From: Woeseiaceae bacterium
GTDB lineage: Bacteria; Pseudomonadota; Gammaproteobacteria; Steroidobacterales; Woeseiaceae
DNA: 38,519 bases
Direction: 5' to 3'
Assembly: GCA_021773035.1 (NCBI GenBank)
Contig: JAJFKU010000011.1
Coordinates: forward strand, 1-38,519
Program-made: the position numbers and the translations under genes
The notes under the pieces: generated by a model
The model's input: only the letters and a program-made list of their open reading frames with translations
Told to the model about the DNA's origin: nothing
The model's database searches: none
Shown here: piece by piece, positions 8,694 through 16,495 of the stretch
Layout of the letters: every line of letters begins with the position of its first letter
How positions within the stretch are numbered: position 1 is the stretch's first letter

Positions 8694-9608
8694 TCAGTAG
8701 CCTTCGAGCGACGCGGCATTGTGTTTTCGGCGGATCGTTCCAGGGGTCTCTCCAACGATCTTCTTAAAGGCGTGGCGAAAAGCAGCCTCCGAACCATAAC
8801 CGACGTCATCCGCTATTTGTGCGACGGAGCGGTCCGTTGACGTCAGTGCATCGATCGCGACCTGCATGCGCCACTTGCCCAGGTAGTTCATTGGCGTGTC
8901 GTTCACCGCGTCGCGAAACTTCTGCGAGAAACTGGCGCGGCTCATCTGCGCGGTATCCGCCAATGAGGCAACACTCCAGTCGCGCCCGGGATCGGCGTGC
9001 AGCTGGCTGAGGGCGGCGCCCAGTTTCGGTTCCGCAAACAGCCTGAGCAGCCCGCCGCTGACACCACTGGCCATATGCGAGCGCAGCGCGTGCACGAACA
9101 GCACCTCAACCAGTAAATCGAGTACCGCGCTGCGGCCGGGCAGTGTGTTCATCGCCTCACTGATCAGCAGTTGCACCAAGGCGTGCGATTCGCCCAGGGC
9201 GGTCTGCTGCAGATCGATCACCAGTGCGTCCGGAAGATTGTCGAGAATGGGCCACACCATTTTGCTTCGAAATTCGAAATAGCCGCACAACATCTGTGTC
9301 AGCGGCAGCTCAGGATCGAACGCCGGCTCTTCGTTGACGATCACCGAGTCGGGTAATTGTTCGCTCGATGTAATGAGATGTTTGGCGTCTCGCGGGAACA
9401 GCACGAAATCACCGGGGCGCAGTCGCCGCGGGACCTGTTCCTCGAGCTGCAGCCAGCTGTCCCCCGACTGCACGAGGTGAAAGGTCGCCATCCGCTGGCC
9501 GGAAGTATCGACAGCCCAGGTGCCGCAATAGGACGCTTCGGTGAATAGTCCTGCCGACAGGCGCAGGCGTTTCAGGATGCTGCTTAACGCGTCTACCGTA
9601 TCGGTCAT
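8694..9608 (-). CDS. AraC-family regulator with N-terminal cupin domain
   Basis: About 304 residues from the ATG at 9608; an in-frame ATG lies at 9647 but has no visible ribosome site. The N-terminal half matches the cupin_6 sensor found in this AraC subgroup (LKRLRLSAGLF ... RPGDFVLFPRDAKHLI). The C-terminal 100 residues are two helix-turn-helix units (SVASLADTAQMSRASFSQKF; IADDVGYGSEAAFRHAFKK). It is divergent from thioredoxin with about 125 bp between starts, so it probably controls the thioredoxin/PagL-like pair, itself, or both. The effector is unknown; related regulators respond to small redox-active or aromatic compounds, which cannot be judged from sequence. Confidence 0.92.
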   Translation of the reverse strand: MTDTVDALSSILKRLRLSAGLFTEASYCGTWAVDTSGQRMATFHLVQSGDSWLQLEEQVPRRLRPGDFVLFPRDAKHLITSSEQLPDSVIVNEEPAFDPELPLTQMLCGYFEFRSKMVWPILDNLPDALVIDLQQTALGESHALVQLLISEAMNTLPGRSAVLDLLVEVLFVHALRSHMASGVSGGLLRLFAEPKLGAALSQLHADPGRDWSVASLADTAQMSRASFSQKFRDAVNDTPMNYLGKWRMQVAIDALTSTDRSVAQIADDVGYGSEAAFRHAFKKIVGETPGTIRRKHNAASLEGY

Positions 9609-9732
9609 ATTTAGACGTTCTCGAAGTAATTTTGCTGTTTTCATCATATTTCGTTTTGTTCATTGAATCTATAGTGCATTCCACGCTAATCACATCGGCC
9701 CGCTTTGGGACGATATTCAAAGGAAAAAAACG
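9609..9732. promoter_or_regulatory. Divergent promoter region araC-type regulator / thioredoxin
   Basis: This short interval must hold promoters in both directions and probably the AraC-type binding site. An AAAGGA ribosome site precedes the thioredoxin ATG. No clear repeated operator half-sites were identified by eye. Confidence 0.35.
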
Positions 9733-10059
9733 ATGACTCAGACCATAGCAGCAACGACCACCGCGACCTTTAGGGACGATGTTTCGACGGCCGGGCGACC
9801 GGTACTGGTCGATTTCTACGCCGACTGGTGCGCGCCCTGTAAGGCCGTTCAGCCGATCGTCGAGAACTTTGTCGCCGGTCTCGGTGAGCAGATGGCCGCC
9901 GTCAAGGTCGACGTCGATCAGGAACCCGAACTCGCCGCCAGGTTTGGTATTCGCAGCATTCCGACGCTGCTGCTTTTCAAGGACGGCAAGCCGGTTGAGA
10001 CGATTATCGGGCTGACCTCGAAAGAGAATCTCTCGAGTGTCATCAGTAGCCACCTCTAA
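9733..10059 (+). CDS. Thioredoxin
   Basis: 108 residues, a complete thioredoxin fold. DFYADWCAPCKAV carries the redox-active WC-x-x-C with Ala-Pro between the cysteines; the usual thioredoxin 1 has Gly-Pro. The cis-proline is in IRSIPTLLLF near residue 76. The reaction is dithiol-disulfide exchange in the cytosol with thioredoxin reductase as partner. The gene is transcribed away from the AraC regulator and lies 29 bp before the PagL-like gene, probably in one transcript. The WCAPC variant occurs in accessory thioredoxins and is likely an inducible paralogue rather than the housekeeping trxA. Confidence 0.94.
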   Translation: MTQTIAATTTATFRDDVSTAGRPVLVDFYADWCAPCKAVQPIVENFVAGLGEQMAAVKVDVDQEPELAARFGIRSIPTLLLFKDGKPVETIIGLTSKENLSSVISSHL

Positions 10060-10088
10060 ACGACTTCGATCGACTGCAGGACGAACCA

Positions 10089-10637
10089 ATGAACAACTAC
10101 AACAAAATATTGTTGTTACTCGTAGTGCTAGTGACTTCAGTCGTGATGCCTGCGTCCAACGTCTACGCCGAGACTTTCTTTCCCGTTGAGTACCGGGTAA
10201 GCGAGTCCATCGGCAAAACGGACGACGTCAATCAGTACGCAATCGTGCTTCCGGTGCCGGCACCGCGACGACTCCGTGCCAACCGCCTGGAGCTTGGCAT
10301 CGGCACGTTTTCCAGCCCGCTGGAGGATCGGCCGTTCGTTTCGCTGGGCGCGGTGTGGCGAGTTCAACCCCGTTGGCTGCCGTTGATACGCGACCGTCTG
10401 CATGTGGACGTCGGGTTCAGCCCGACGTGGATTGCAGGATCAAGGCTGAACGGAATTGATTTGGGCGGGAACTTGCATTTCACGTCATCGATATCGGTAG
10501 GAAGATTTATCGACAGGAAAGAAACAGTCGCGTTATCGCTGCGGATACAACATACGTCAAACGGTGGGCTGCATGGCACGAACCCGGGCCTCGACATGCT
10601 TGGACTCAACCTGACGTTTCAACCCGGCGGGCGTTAG
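10089..10637 (+). CDS. PagL-like lipid A 3-O-deacylase (acyloxyacyl hydrolase)
   Basis: 182 residues with a signal peptide (ILLLLVVLVTSVVM, cleavage near NVYAET). The remainder looks like an eight-stranded outer-membrane barrel. The C-terminal segment RIQHTSNGGLHGTNPG holds the PagL signature His-x-Ser-Asn-Gly with the conserved downstream Asn-x-Gly. In PagL the His and Ser form the active site that removes the 3-O acyl chain of lipid A. The chain ends in LNLTFQPGGR, close to a beta-barrel end. It follows the thioredoxin gene by 29 bp. The family call is good; activity on lipid A is inferred. Confidence 0.85.
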   Translation: MNNYNKILLLLVVLVTSVVMPASNVYAETFFPVEYRVSESIGKTDDVNQYAIVLPVPAPRRLRANRLELGIGTFSSPLEDRPFVSLGAVWRVQPRWLPLIRDRLHVDVGFSPTWIAGSRLNGIDLGGNLHFTSSISVGRFIDRKETVALSLRIQHTSNGGLHGTNPGLDMLGLNLTFQPGGR

Positions 10638-10703
10638 TGGGATGGTCGATCAGGTGTTTACCGGTACACTGTCCGGTGAGCCTGTTCCCCCTCACGGAGA
10701 CCG

Positions 10704-11057
10704 ATGAATCACGACGAATTCGAAGCGATCGTTCGCGAAACCTTACAGGGGCTGCCGGACTGGGTGCACGAGGCGCTGCACAATATCGAGGTATTGGTGA
10801 TGGACCAGCCGGACGAGCACCTCGACCCGCACGGTGACGGTCCGCTCGGCCTCTACGTGGGCGTGCCGTTGCCAGAACGCGAAGCAGGTAACGCCGGTGA
10901 GCTACCCGATGTGATCTACCTGTTTCGTCGCCCGCACCTGTCGCTGGGGCTTGCGCCCGAGGAACTGCGCGCCGAAGTTGCGACAACGCTGGTTCACGAG
11001 GTGGCGCATTATTTCGGTATTGATGACGAGCGTCTCGATGAGCTTGGCTGGGGCTGA
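10704..11057 (+). CDS. Small zincin-like metallopeptidase family protein
   Basis: 117 residues with the zinc-binding motif HEVAHYFGIDDERL near the C-terminus (HExxH). It matches the short zincin family PF06262 (formerly DUF1025) found across proteobacteria and actinobacteria. The N-terminus MNHDEFEAIV and the ending LDELGWG are typical. Activity in this family is poorly known. The ATG has GGAGA upstream. Its last 57 bp are repeated exactly at 12318-12374, so this 3' end is also the left edge of a duplicated hotspot. Confidence 0.9.
   Translation: MNHDEFEAIVRETLQGLPDWVHEALHNIEVLVMDQPDEHLDPHGDGPLGLYVGVPLPEREAGNAGELPDVIYLFRRPHLSLGLAPEELRAEVATTLVHEVAHYFGIDDERLDELGWG
11001..11057 (+). repeat. 57-bp direct repeat, left copy (3' end of zincin gene)
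   Basis: Identical to 12318-12374. This copy forms the last 19 codons (including the stop) of the zincin gene. The interval between the copies carries a nucleotidyltransferase gene and a cydB 3' fragment. Confidence 0.95.
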
Positions 11058-11191
11058 CGCCGGATAGCCCGATCACTCGTACTCGTTACAGCGGGTTTCC
11101 AGCCTTGCGGTATAAACGCTGTAAAAATCCGGTCGTTTTTTGTGTGTTCTCATCCAGTTATCCTTGGATAAGTGTTTAATTACAGTCACTT

Positions 11192-11231
11192 AAAATTATA
11201 CCGCAATTATTAGATATTGCGGTATAATTTT
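11192..11231. promoter_or_regulatory. 16-bp perfect inverted repeat operator before nucleotidyltransferase gene
   Basis: Arms 11192-11207 and 11216-11231 are exact reverse complements around an 8-nt spacer; the core half-site is ATTGCGGTATAA. A further GCGGTATAA lies near 11106. The right arm ends three bases before the start codon at 11235, so a protein bound here would block transcription or translation start. This is a likely operator, possibly autoregulatory. Confidence 0.7.
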
Positions 11232-11234
11232 GGC

Positions 11235-12272
11235 ATGAAAAACATCAAGTACCTCCCAAATAGCCTATCCACCCAATACAGTGAGCTGATGCAGAACTGC
11301 GTTCGACCAATTTCGGACGGTTCGAATCTGTCCTTCAAATACAAAACAATCAACGCCAAACGCTACTGGTATCTATACATCAGCGTGGGTAGTACCCGAC
11401 GCGAACACTACCTCGGCGAGGAGACGACCGAACTCCTCGATCGCATCGACGATGAAAAAGCGCTGTGGGAGTCCGAGACCGATGACCGCGAGCTGCGACA
11501 GAGACTCGTTAACATGCTTGTCGGCGGCGGGATGAGTTCCGTCGGCAGGGACGAAGGAAAAGTCATCTCCCTGCTTGAGCGCAACGGCGTATTTCTCGCC
11601 GGTGCCGCGCTCGTCGGAACCCTGGCATTTCGGGCCTACGCAAACATGCTGAGCATTTCCTGGAGCAGCGATGTCGGCACGCAAGACATCGATATTGCCG
11701 CCGACAATCACTACGCGCTCGCACTGCCACGTCCTCGATCGCCGTTAAACCTCAGCCAGATAATACTGGACAGCGGTATGGGTTTTATTGAGGTCCCTGC
11801 ACTGAACCGGAAACAGCCATCGACCTCGTTCAAGATCAGGGGCAGAGATTTCATTGTCGATGTTCTGGCGCCGATGAAAGGCCGTGAGACGGCCCGGCCG
11901 GTGTACCTCGCCGACTTCGGGACGTATGCGACGCCGCTTCGCGATCTGGACTATTTACTGCAGGATATCCAGCCGGCGACCGTGTTGTACGAGCACGGCA
12001 TCATGGTCAATGTACCGGCACCGGGTCGTTTCGCGATTCATAAATGTGTGGTTAGTCAAAAAAGACCCGCTGCGTTCGCTACAAAGGCATCGAAGGATAT
12101 CAACCAGGCGGAGCAGCTGTTTCGGGTTCTGCTGGATCAACGCCCGATGGACATCACGCTGGCGTATGAAGCTGCCACGGTGCAGGGCGATGCTTTTGTC
12201 GGGCACTTCGAAAACGCACTGACGTTGATGGACAAGGGCGTCGTCGGCGACTTACGCGATTTGCTTCAATAG
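11235..12272 (+). CDS. GSU2403-family nucleotidyltransferase-fold protein
   Basis: 345 residues from the ATG at 11235. The central part (about 120-320) has the nucleotidyltransferase fold of the GSU2403/NTP_transf_8 type: FLAGAALVGTLAF followed by QDIDIA, giving the Gly-rich strand and the Asp-x-Asp metal pair. The N-terminal 110 residues contain a Tyr/Arg-rich segment (AKRYWYLYISVG) common in this family. The substrate is unknown; related proteins are found in accessory regions and some act as toxins or antitoxin-like modifiers. It follows a strong palindromic operator and lies inside a segment bracketed by duplicated flanking-gene ends, so it is accessory DNA. Its stop overlaps the stop of the cydB fragment on the other strand by seven bases. 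Confidence 0.75.
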   Translation: MKNIKYLPNSLSTQYSELMQNCVRPISDGSNLSFKYKTINAKRYWYLYISVGSTRREHYLGEETTELLDRIDDEKALWESETDDRELRQRLVNMLVGGGMSSVGRDEGKVISLLERNGVFLAGAALVGTLAFRAYANMLSISWSSDVGTQDIDIAADNHYALALPRPRSPLNLSQIILDSGMGFIEVPALNRKQPSTSFKIRGRDFIVDVLAPMKGRETARPVYLADFGTYATPLRDLDYLLQDIQPATVLYEHGIMVNVPAPGRFAIHKCVVSQKRPAAFATKASKDINQAEQLFRVLLDQRPMDITLAYEAATVQGDAFVGHFENALTLMDKGVVGDLRDLLQ

Positions 12273-12316
12273 TATTCCAGTGGTGCCGCTTTTCCGGCAA
12301 ACACGCGGTAGACGTA
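12266..12316 (-). pseudogene. 3' terminal remnant of cydB
   Basis: Reading leftward, this encodes TYVYRVFAGKAAPLEYY and a stop. That matches the last 17 residues of the intact CydB at 13311-14345 (IYVYRVFRGKAAALEYY), with diverged codons. No longer cydB homology is present. It is a trace of a related cydB 3' end, not a recent copy of the local gene. Confidence 0.85.
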
Positions 12317-12317
12317 A

Positions 12318-12374
12318 GTGGCGCATTATTTCGGTATTGATGACGAGCGTCTCGATGAGCTTGGCTGGGGCTGA
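12318..12374 (+). repeat. 57-bp direct repeat, right copy (zincin 3' end fragment)
   Basis: An exact copy of the zincin gene's last 57 bp, including the stop codon, with no upstream part of the gene. It directly abuts the cydB 3' remnant. Confidence 0.95.
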
Positions 12375-12413
12375 GCCTAGTCGTTCGTATTCATTATCCC
12401 GGCTTGTAGATCG

Positions 12414-12845
12414 CTACTCTGAGTTCGGTCCCACCCACGGATTTATCAGGTCCACCCCCGTTGCTTCAAAATCATCCGTGTTTCGGGTCACGACCGTTAG
12501 TCCATGCACGAGGGCGGTCGCTGCAATGAGTGCATCCCGGTCGGGTTTCGGGTCGGGGATGTGCAGGCACGCGCATCGCTGTGCGACGGCGGTATCGACA
12601 GGCAGGACACGATCGTGAAACGCAGGCAGAACGTGCTGATCCATCCATGTCCTCAAGACGGCGCCCTGGGCACTGTCGCGTCGTATTTTTTGGAGTATGC
12701 CTGTCTCTATTTCCAGAACTGAAACGGCGGAAACGTAGTGCAACGATGCCGATGACTGAAGGGCCCATTTCTCGACGTTCCTGTCGCACTGGCCCGAGCC
12801 CGATTTTCGAAGCTCGGAGATAACATGGGTGTCGAGTAAATACAT
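12414..12845 (-). CDS. vapC: VapC-type PIN-domain toxin
   Basis: 143 residues with a complete PIN domain. The N-terminal MYLLDTHVISELRK holds the first acidic residue and the SELRK context typical of VapC. VSVLEIETGI carries the second, DRDALIAATALVHGLTVVTRN holds the third and fourth, and NTDDF follows. PIN toxins are Mg-dependent ribonucleases, often cutting initiator tRNA or rRNA. The gene lies 15 bp downstream of a Phd-like antitoxin gene, so the pair is a type II toxin-antitoxin operon. All acidic residues look intact. Confidence 0.92.
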   Translation of the reverse strand: MYLLDTHVISELRKSGSGQCDRNVEKWALQSSASLHYVSAVSVLEIETGILQKIRRDSAQGAVLRTWMDQHVLPAFHDRVLPVDTAVAQRCACLHIPDPKPDRDALIAATALVHGLTVVTRNTDDFEATGVDLINPWVGPNSE

Positions 12846-12860
12846 TAGGGTTAATAGACC

Positions 12861-13118
12861 CTAGGACAGGTCTGCCGCTTTAAACCACTTGCCCTTGCCC
12901 GGTTTGGGATCGAAGTCGATGCCGGCGGCATCCGGCATGGCCAGAAGATCTGCGATATTGCTCTGCATATTCGTAATGCCCTGGTAGTCCTCGACACTCA
13001 AAAGGACATGCTTCGGTCGTCCCCGGTCGGTAATAAAGACAGGGCCTTTTCGTGTAGCGCGCTTTGCCTTACTGACGTCCTGGTTGAAGTCTCTGCTGCT
13101 GACAGTCGTGATCGCCAT
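12861..13118 (-). CDS. Phd/YefM-type antitoxin
   Basis: 85 residues. The N-terminal half (ITTVSSRDFNQDVSKAKR ... PVFITDRGRP) matches the Phd/YefM dimerisation and DNA-binding fold, followed by HVLLSVEDYQ. The C-terminal tail is rich in Asp, Pro and Lys and presumably wraps the VapC toxin. It is first in the operon, as usual for antitoxins. An imperfect palindrome at 13141-13158 (TGTAG...CTACA) upstream is a plausible autoregulatory site. Confidence 0.9.
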   Translation of the reverse strand: MAITTVSSRDFNQDVSKAKRATRKGPVFITDRGRPKHVLLSVEDYQGITNMQSNIADLLAMPDAAGIDFDPKPGKGKWFKAADLS

Positions 13119-13140
13119 TATTCCAATCCTGGATACAATT

Positions 13141-13158
13141 TGTAGGTACGTTACTACA
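13141..13158. promoter_or_regulatory. Candidate toxin-antitoxin operator
   Basis: An imperfect 18-bp palindrome, TGTAGGTAC/GTTACTACA, with seven of nine pairs matching. It lies about 23 bp upstream of the antitoxin start on the minus strand. Phd/YefM antitoxins bind such sites; binding here is inferred. Confidence 0.35.
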
Positions 13159-13310
13159 TCAGTGTATTCGGATCAATGATGGCGGTCTTGGTATGGGAGT
13201 AGGAGACGCTTTATATAGTGGCTCTTCCTGCAAGCCGCATCCAACAGAGAAACTGCCGCAAACGACATGAATTGAGGGTGCCGGCGATAAAATCCGGGGT
13301 GACCTCCTCG

Positions 13311-14345
13311 CTAGTAGTACTCCAGCGCCGCCGCCTTTCCCCGAAACACCCGGTAGACGTAAATCGAGTAGGCGACGACCACCGGCAACACGACCGCAGC
13401 GCCGACGAATATCACCAGCAGCGATTCCGGTGCCGCGGCCGCATCCCAGATCGTCAGTTTGTCGATCACCAGCCACGGGAACAGGCTGTAGGCGATGCCG
13501 TGAAAGGCGAGCATGAACAGGCCGACCGTCGTTGTGAACGGCACCCAGATACCGTACTCGTTGTCGTTCGCGAGGCGTACCGGCAGTCGGCCCAGCGAGC
13601 GCCACAGGACGACGAACAGCACGGCCGTGATCAGCGGAATTGGCCAGACGACGATCAGGTTGTTGAGGTTGAACCACTTGTCGTAAATAACTTCGCTCAG
13701 TAACGGTGTAGCCAGCGATACGGCGCCGACACCGATAGCCGTCAGTGCGACACTGCGCTTCGCCCAGCGGATTGCTTTCAACTGCTGCTCACCGGAGGTC
13801 TTCGCCACCAGCCAGCTGGCGCCGAGCAGCGCGTAGCCCGAGGCCAGACACAAACCGATAAACGTGGAGAAGAAGAAAGCGAACAAAGACAGCTCGAAAC
13901 CGAGAATCAGCTCGCCGAGCATGTAGCCCTGTGCGATGGCAGTCATGGTAGAGCCTGCAAAAAATGCGCGGTTCCACCAGGCTTTGTGATCGGCGCGCGC
14001 CTTAACGCGAAAGTCGAATGCGACGCCACGCAGGGTTAGTCCGATCAGCATCAGCGAGACGGGCAGGTACAGCGTCGACAGGATGACGCCATGCGCCATC
14101 GGGAACGCGACCAGCAGCACGCCGATGCCCATGACGAGCCAGGTTTCGTTGGCGTCCCAGAAGGGGCCGATGGAGGCGATCATGAGGTCTTTGTCGTCGT
14201 CACTGGCGAGCGGCAGTAGAACACCGATGCCGAGATCGAAGCCGTCGAGCACGACGTAGGCGAGCATGGCGAGGCCCATGACGATCATGAAGGCCAGTGG
14301 TAACCAGCCGGCTTGCGTTGTCAGGTCGGGGATTAATTCGGTCAT
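13311..14345 (-). CDS. cydB: Cytochrome bd / CIO ubiquinol oxidase subunit II
   Basis: 344 residues, mainly eight or nine membrane helices. Hallmarks are LDGFDLGIGVLLP near residue 35, GPFWDANETWLV near 65, and the ending YVYRVFRGKAAALEYY. It forms the heme-bd quinol oxidase with CydA in the inner membrane and reduces oxygen to water with high affinity. The start codon shares one base with the cydA stop (TGATG), so translation is coupled. No small CydX-like ORF was seen after it, consistent with the cyanide-insensitive (CioAB) branch. Confidence 0.96.
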   Translation of the reverse strand: MTELIPDLTTQAGWLPLAFMIVMGLAMLAYVVLDGFDLGIGVLLPLASDDDKDLMIASIGPFWDANETWLVMGIGVLLVAFPMAHGVILSTLYLPVSLMLIGLTLRGVAFDFRVKARADHKAWWNRAFFAGSTMTAIAQGYMLGELILGFELSLFAFFFSTFIGLCLASGYALLGASWLVAKTSGEQQLKAIRWAKRSVALTAIGVGAVSLATPLLSEVIYDKWFNLNNLIVVWPIPLITAVLFVVLWRSLGRLPVRLANDNEYGIWVPFTTTVGLFMLAFHGIAYSLFPWLVIDKLTIWDAAAAPESLLVIFVGAAVVLPVVVAYSIYVYRVFRGKAAALEYY

Positions 14346-15724
14346 CAGCTTGCCCCCTGTGGTTCGATCATCGGACCGACGCGCGGGCCGTGTGCGTTGA
14401 TGCCGCGTGCCTGGCCTTCTTTCTCGCCCGCAGTTCTGGCGAGATAAAAGAGGACAGCGATGTAAGAACTCAGCAAGAACGCGTACAGGATAAGCCAGGC
14501 GATGAGCGTCGTCATCACGGTACCGGCACTCGCCGGACCAACGGCCTCGGCCGTGCGCATCACGCCGCTGACGAGCCAGGGCTGGCGGCCGATCTCGGTG
14601 GTGTACCAGCCGCTTAGCACGGCGATCCAGCCGGAAAAGGTCATAGCCACAAGCGAGCGTGTCAGCCACTTTCCGGGCGTGCGGTTTTTCCGCAGTTGCC
14701 AAAGCCCCAGCCATGAAACGGCAAGCATCAGCAGGCCGACACCGACCATGATGCGGAAGGCCCAGAACACGGCTGCGACCGGCGGGTGTGCGTCGGGGAA
14801 GGCGTCGATGCCCTGCAGTTCGCCGTCGAGTTCGTGCGTCAGGATCAGGGAAGCGAGTTTCGGAATCTCGATGGCGAAGCGATTGGTTTGTGTTTCCTCA
14901 TCCGGCAATGCAAACAACACCAGCGGTGCGCCGCGCCGGGTTTCCCATAGACCTTCCATAGCCGCGACCTTGGCGGGCTGGTGTTCGAGCGTGTTCAGGC
15001 CGTGCAGGTCGCCGGCGAAAATCTGCAGCGGAATCAGCACGGCGGCTAGCCACAGCCCGCTGCGAATCCCGGCCATCACCGATTTCGAACGGTCGCCCTG
15101 CTGCCAGCGATAGGCGGAAAGACCGCCGACCAGAAAGGCGCCCGTCAGCCCGGAGGCGAGCAGCACGTGCACGAGGCGGTAGGGGAAGGAGGGGTTGAAG
15201 ACGATGGCAAACCAGTCGGTCGCGTGCGCCTGCCCGTTGATCATTTCGAAACCGGCGGGCGTGTGCATCCACGAGTTCAGCGCGAGAATCCAGAATGCGG
15301 AGACCGTGGTGCCGACGGCGACGAGCAGGGTGGCAAGCGTATGCACTCGATTGCTGACGCGCTTGAAGCCAAACAGCATGATGCCGAGGAAGGACGCTTC
15401 GAGGAAAAAAGCGGTGAGTACTTCGTAAGCGAGCAGGGGACCGGCGATGTTGCCGACGGTTTCCATGAAGCCGGGCCAGTTGGTGCCGAACTGAAAACTC
15501 ATCGTGATGCCACTGACGACACCGAGCGCGAACGACAGTGCGAATACTTTGACGAATAAACGATACGCGTTCATCCAGTGGTCTTCGCCCGTGCGGTTGT
15601 AGCGCCACTTGAAGAACATCAGCATCCACGTCAGCGCGATGGAGATCATTGGAAAGACAATGTGAAAACTGATGTTGGCCGCAAACTGAATGCGGGCGAG
15701 TAGTAAGGCGTCGACCGAGTCCAT
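14345..15724 (-). CDS. cydA: Cytochrome bd / CIO ubiquinol oxidase subunit I
   Basis: 459 residues with about nine membrane helices. The N-terminus LLLARIQFAANISFHIVFP carries the conserved axial His for heme b595/d. LNSWMHTPAGFEM and GRQPWLVSGVMRT are family signatures, the last marking the quinol-site side. The Q loop is short, as in CioA-type (cyanide-insensitive) oxidases, and the total length is below E. coli CydA (522). AAAGGA lies about ten bases before the ATG on the minus strand. It starts 13 bp after the gbsR-like regulator, so the three genes form one operon. Confidence 0.96.
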   Translation of the reverse strand: MDSVDALLLARIQFAANISFHIVFPMISIALTWMLMFFKWRYNRTGEDHWMNAYRLFVKVFALSFALGVVSGITMSFQFGTNWPGFMETVGNIAGPLLAYEVLTAFFLEASFLGIMLFGFKRVSNRVHTLATLLVAVGTTVSAFWILALNSWMHTPAGFEMINGQAHATDWFAIVFNPSFPYRLVHVLLASGLTGAFLVGGLSAYRWQQGDRSKSVMAGIRSGLWLAAVLIPLQIFAGDLHGLNTLEHQPAKVAAMEGLWETRRGAPLVLFALPDEETQTNRFAIEIPKLASLILTHELDGELQGIDAFPDAHPPVAAVFWAFRIMVGVGLLMLAVSWLGLWQLRKNRTPGKWLTRSLVAMTFSGWIAVLSGWYTTEIGRQPWLVSGVMRTAEAVGPASAGTVMTTLIAWLILYAFLLSSYIAVLFYLARTAGEKEGQARGINAHGPRVGPMIEPQGAS

Positions 15725-15737
15725 GGTCTTGAGTCCT

Positions 15738-16289
15738 TTAAGAGGAGTCGGCGGCGTTTTTGGCCGCGCGCGGTTTGAGGAATTTGCTGACGTTGCCGCC
15801 GAGCTTCATGAGCTGCGTTAGCGTCTTGGGCGCGAGGCCCTTGACGTCGTCGAGCCAGCCGGTCGTGAGTTCGATGAGGTCGTGCATTTCACTCATGCGC
15901 TTGGCGGCGTGTCGATCGGCGCTGTCGAGATTGGTCTCCATCAGCGCATCGCGCAGCATGGTGAGTGTGGGGTCGATCTCGCGCTTGCGGCGTTCCTCGA
16001 CCAGCACGTGGAAAATCTCCCAGATGTCCTCGGGCGCACTGAAGTACTCACGGCGGTCACCGGGCAGGTGCTGCGAACGCACCAGCCGCCAGGACTGCAG
16101 CTCTTTGAGGCCCATGCTGACGTTGGAGCGGGAGAGGCCGAGCGCCTGCACGATGTCGTCGGCATTCTTCGGCTGCTCGGAAACGTACAGCAGCGCGTAA
16201 ATCTGCCCAACCGTGCGGTTAATGCCCCAGCGACTGCCCATTTCACCGAAATGCAGGATGAATCGTTGCTGTAGGGGGGAGACATTCAT
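15738..16289 (-). CDS. GbsR/MarR-family transcriptional regulator
   Basis: 183 residues. The winged-helix core covers about 20-95 (GINRTVGQIYALLYVSEQP ... LGLSRSNVSMGLKELQSW). The following helical region (ERRKREIDPTLTML...) is typical of the GbsR subgroup of MarR regulators. It is the first gene of an operon with cydA and cydB and probably controls oxidase expression. An 8-bp-arm inverted repeat lies 12 bp before its start, fitting autoregulation. The signal sensed is unknown. Confidence 0.9.
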   Translation of the reverse strand: MNVSPLQQRFILHFGEMGSRWGINRTVGQIYALLYVSEQPKNADDIVQALGLSRSNVSMGLKELQSWRLVRSQHLPGDRREYFSAPEDIWEIFHVLVEERRKREIDPTLTMLRDALMETNLDSADRHAAKRMSEMHDLIELTTGWLDDVKGLAPKTLTQLMKLGGNVSKFLKPRAAKNAADSS

Positions 16290-16300
16290 TGAATTCTCGT

Positions 16301-16322
16301 AATTTCAGGAATTACTGAAATT
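16301..16322. promoter_or_regulatory. Candidate GbsR operator
   Basis: Perfect inverted repeat AATTTCAG-GAATTA-CTGAAATT (8-bp arms, 6-nt spacer) just upstream of the regulator start on the minus strand. The dyad suits a dimeric MarR-type protein. Function is inferred from position. Confidence 0.5.
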
Positions 16323-16347
16323 GTATTGGAATGATTCTAAACCTGCA

Positions 16348-16493
16348 ATATGAAAGCCGGCTTAATCGCAGAAATAGCCAAGCGTTATACGAATCCCTAC
16401 AATTGCCGGCCAACCACCAATACGAAAACCGGTGTAAGCAGAGCAAATAGCCGTAGCCAAACGTTATATGAATCCCTATAATCGCCGGCCAAC
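16348..16493 (+). repeat. Imperfect tandem duplication upstream of tRNA-Arg
   Basis: Two diverged copies, about 16348-16413 and 16419-16493. They share GCCGGC/ACCGG, AAATAGCC, CGTTATA, GAATCCCTA and GCCGGCCAAC in order. Each contains a -10-like box (TACAAT at 16398, TATAAT at 16477). The copies look like a duplicated tRNA promoter segment, or the scar of an earlier tRNA duplication and loss. Confidence 0.75.
16454..16482 (+). promoter_or_regulatory. Probable tRNA-Arg promoter
   Basis: TATAAT at 16477-16482 with TAGCCA 17 bp upstream (weak -35), followed by a GC-rich discriminator and the tRNA 5' end 13 bp further on. That spacing suits a stringently controlled stable-RNA promoter. Confidence 0.45.
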
Positions 16494-16495
16494 AC

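Noticed and set aside
14898..15629. 243-codon minus-strand ORF in another frame of cydA
   Set aside because: Arg/His-rich shadow of the conserved cydA reading frame.
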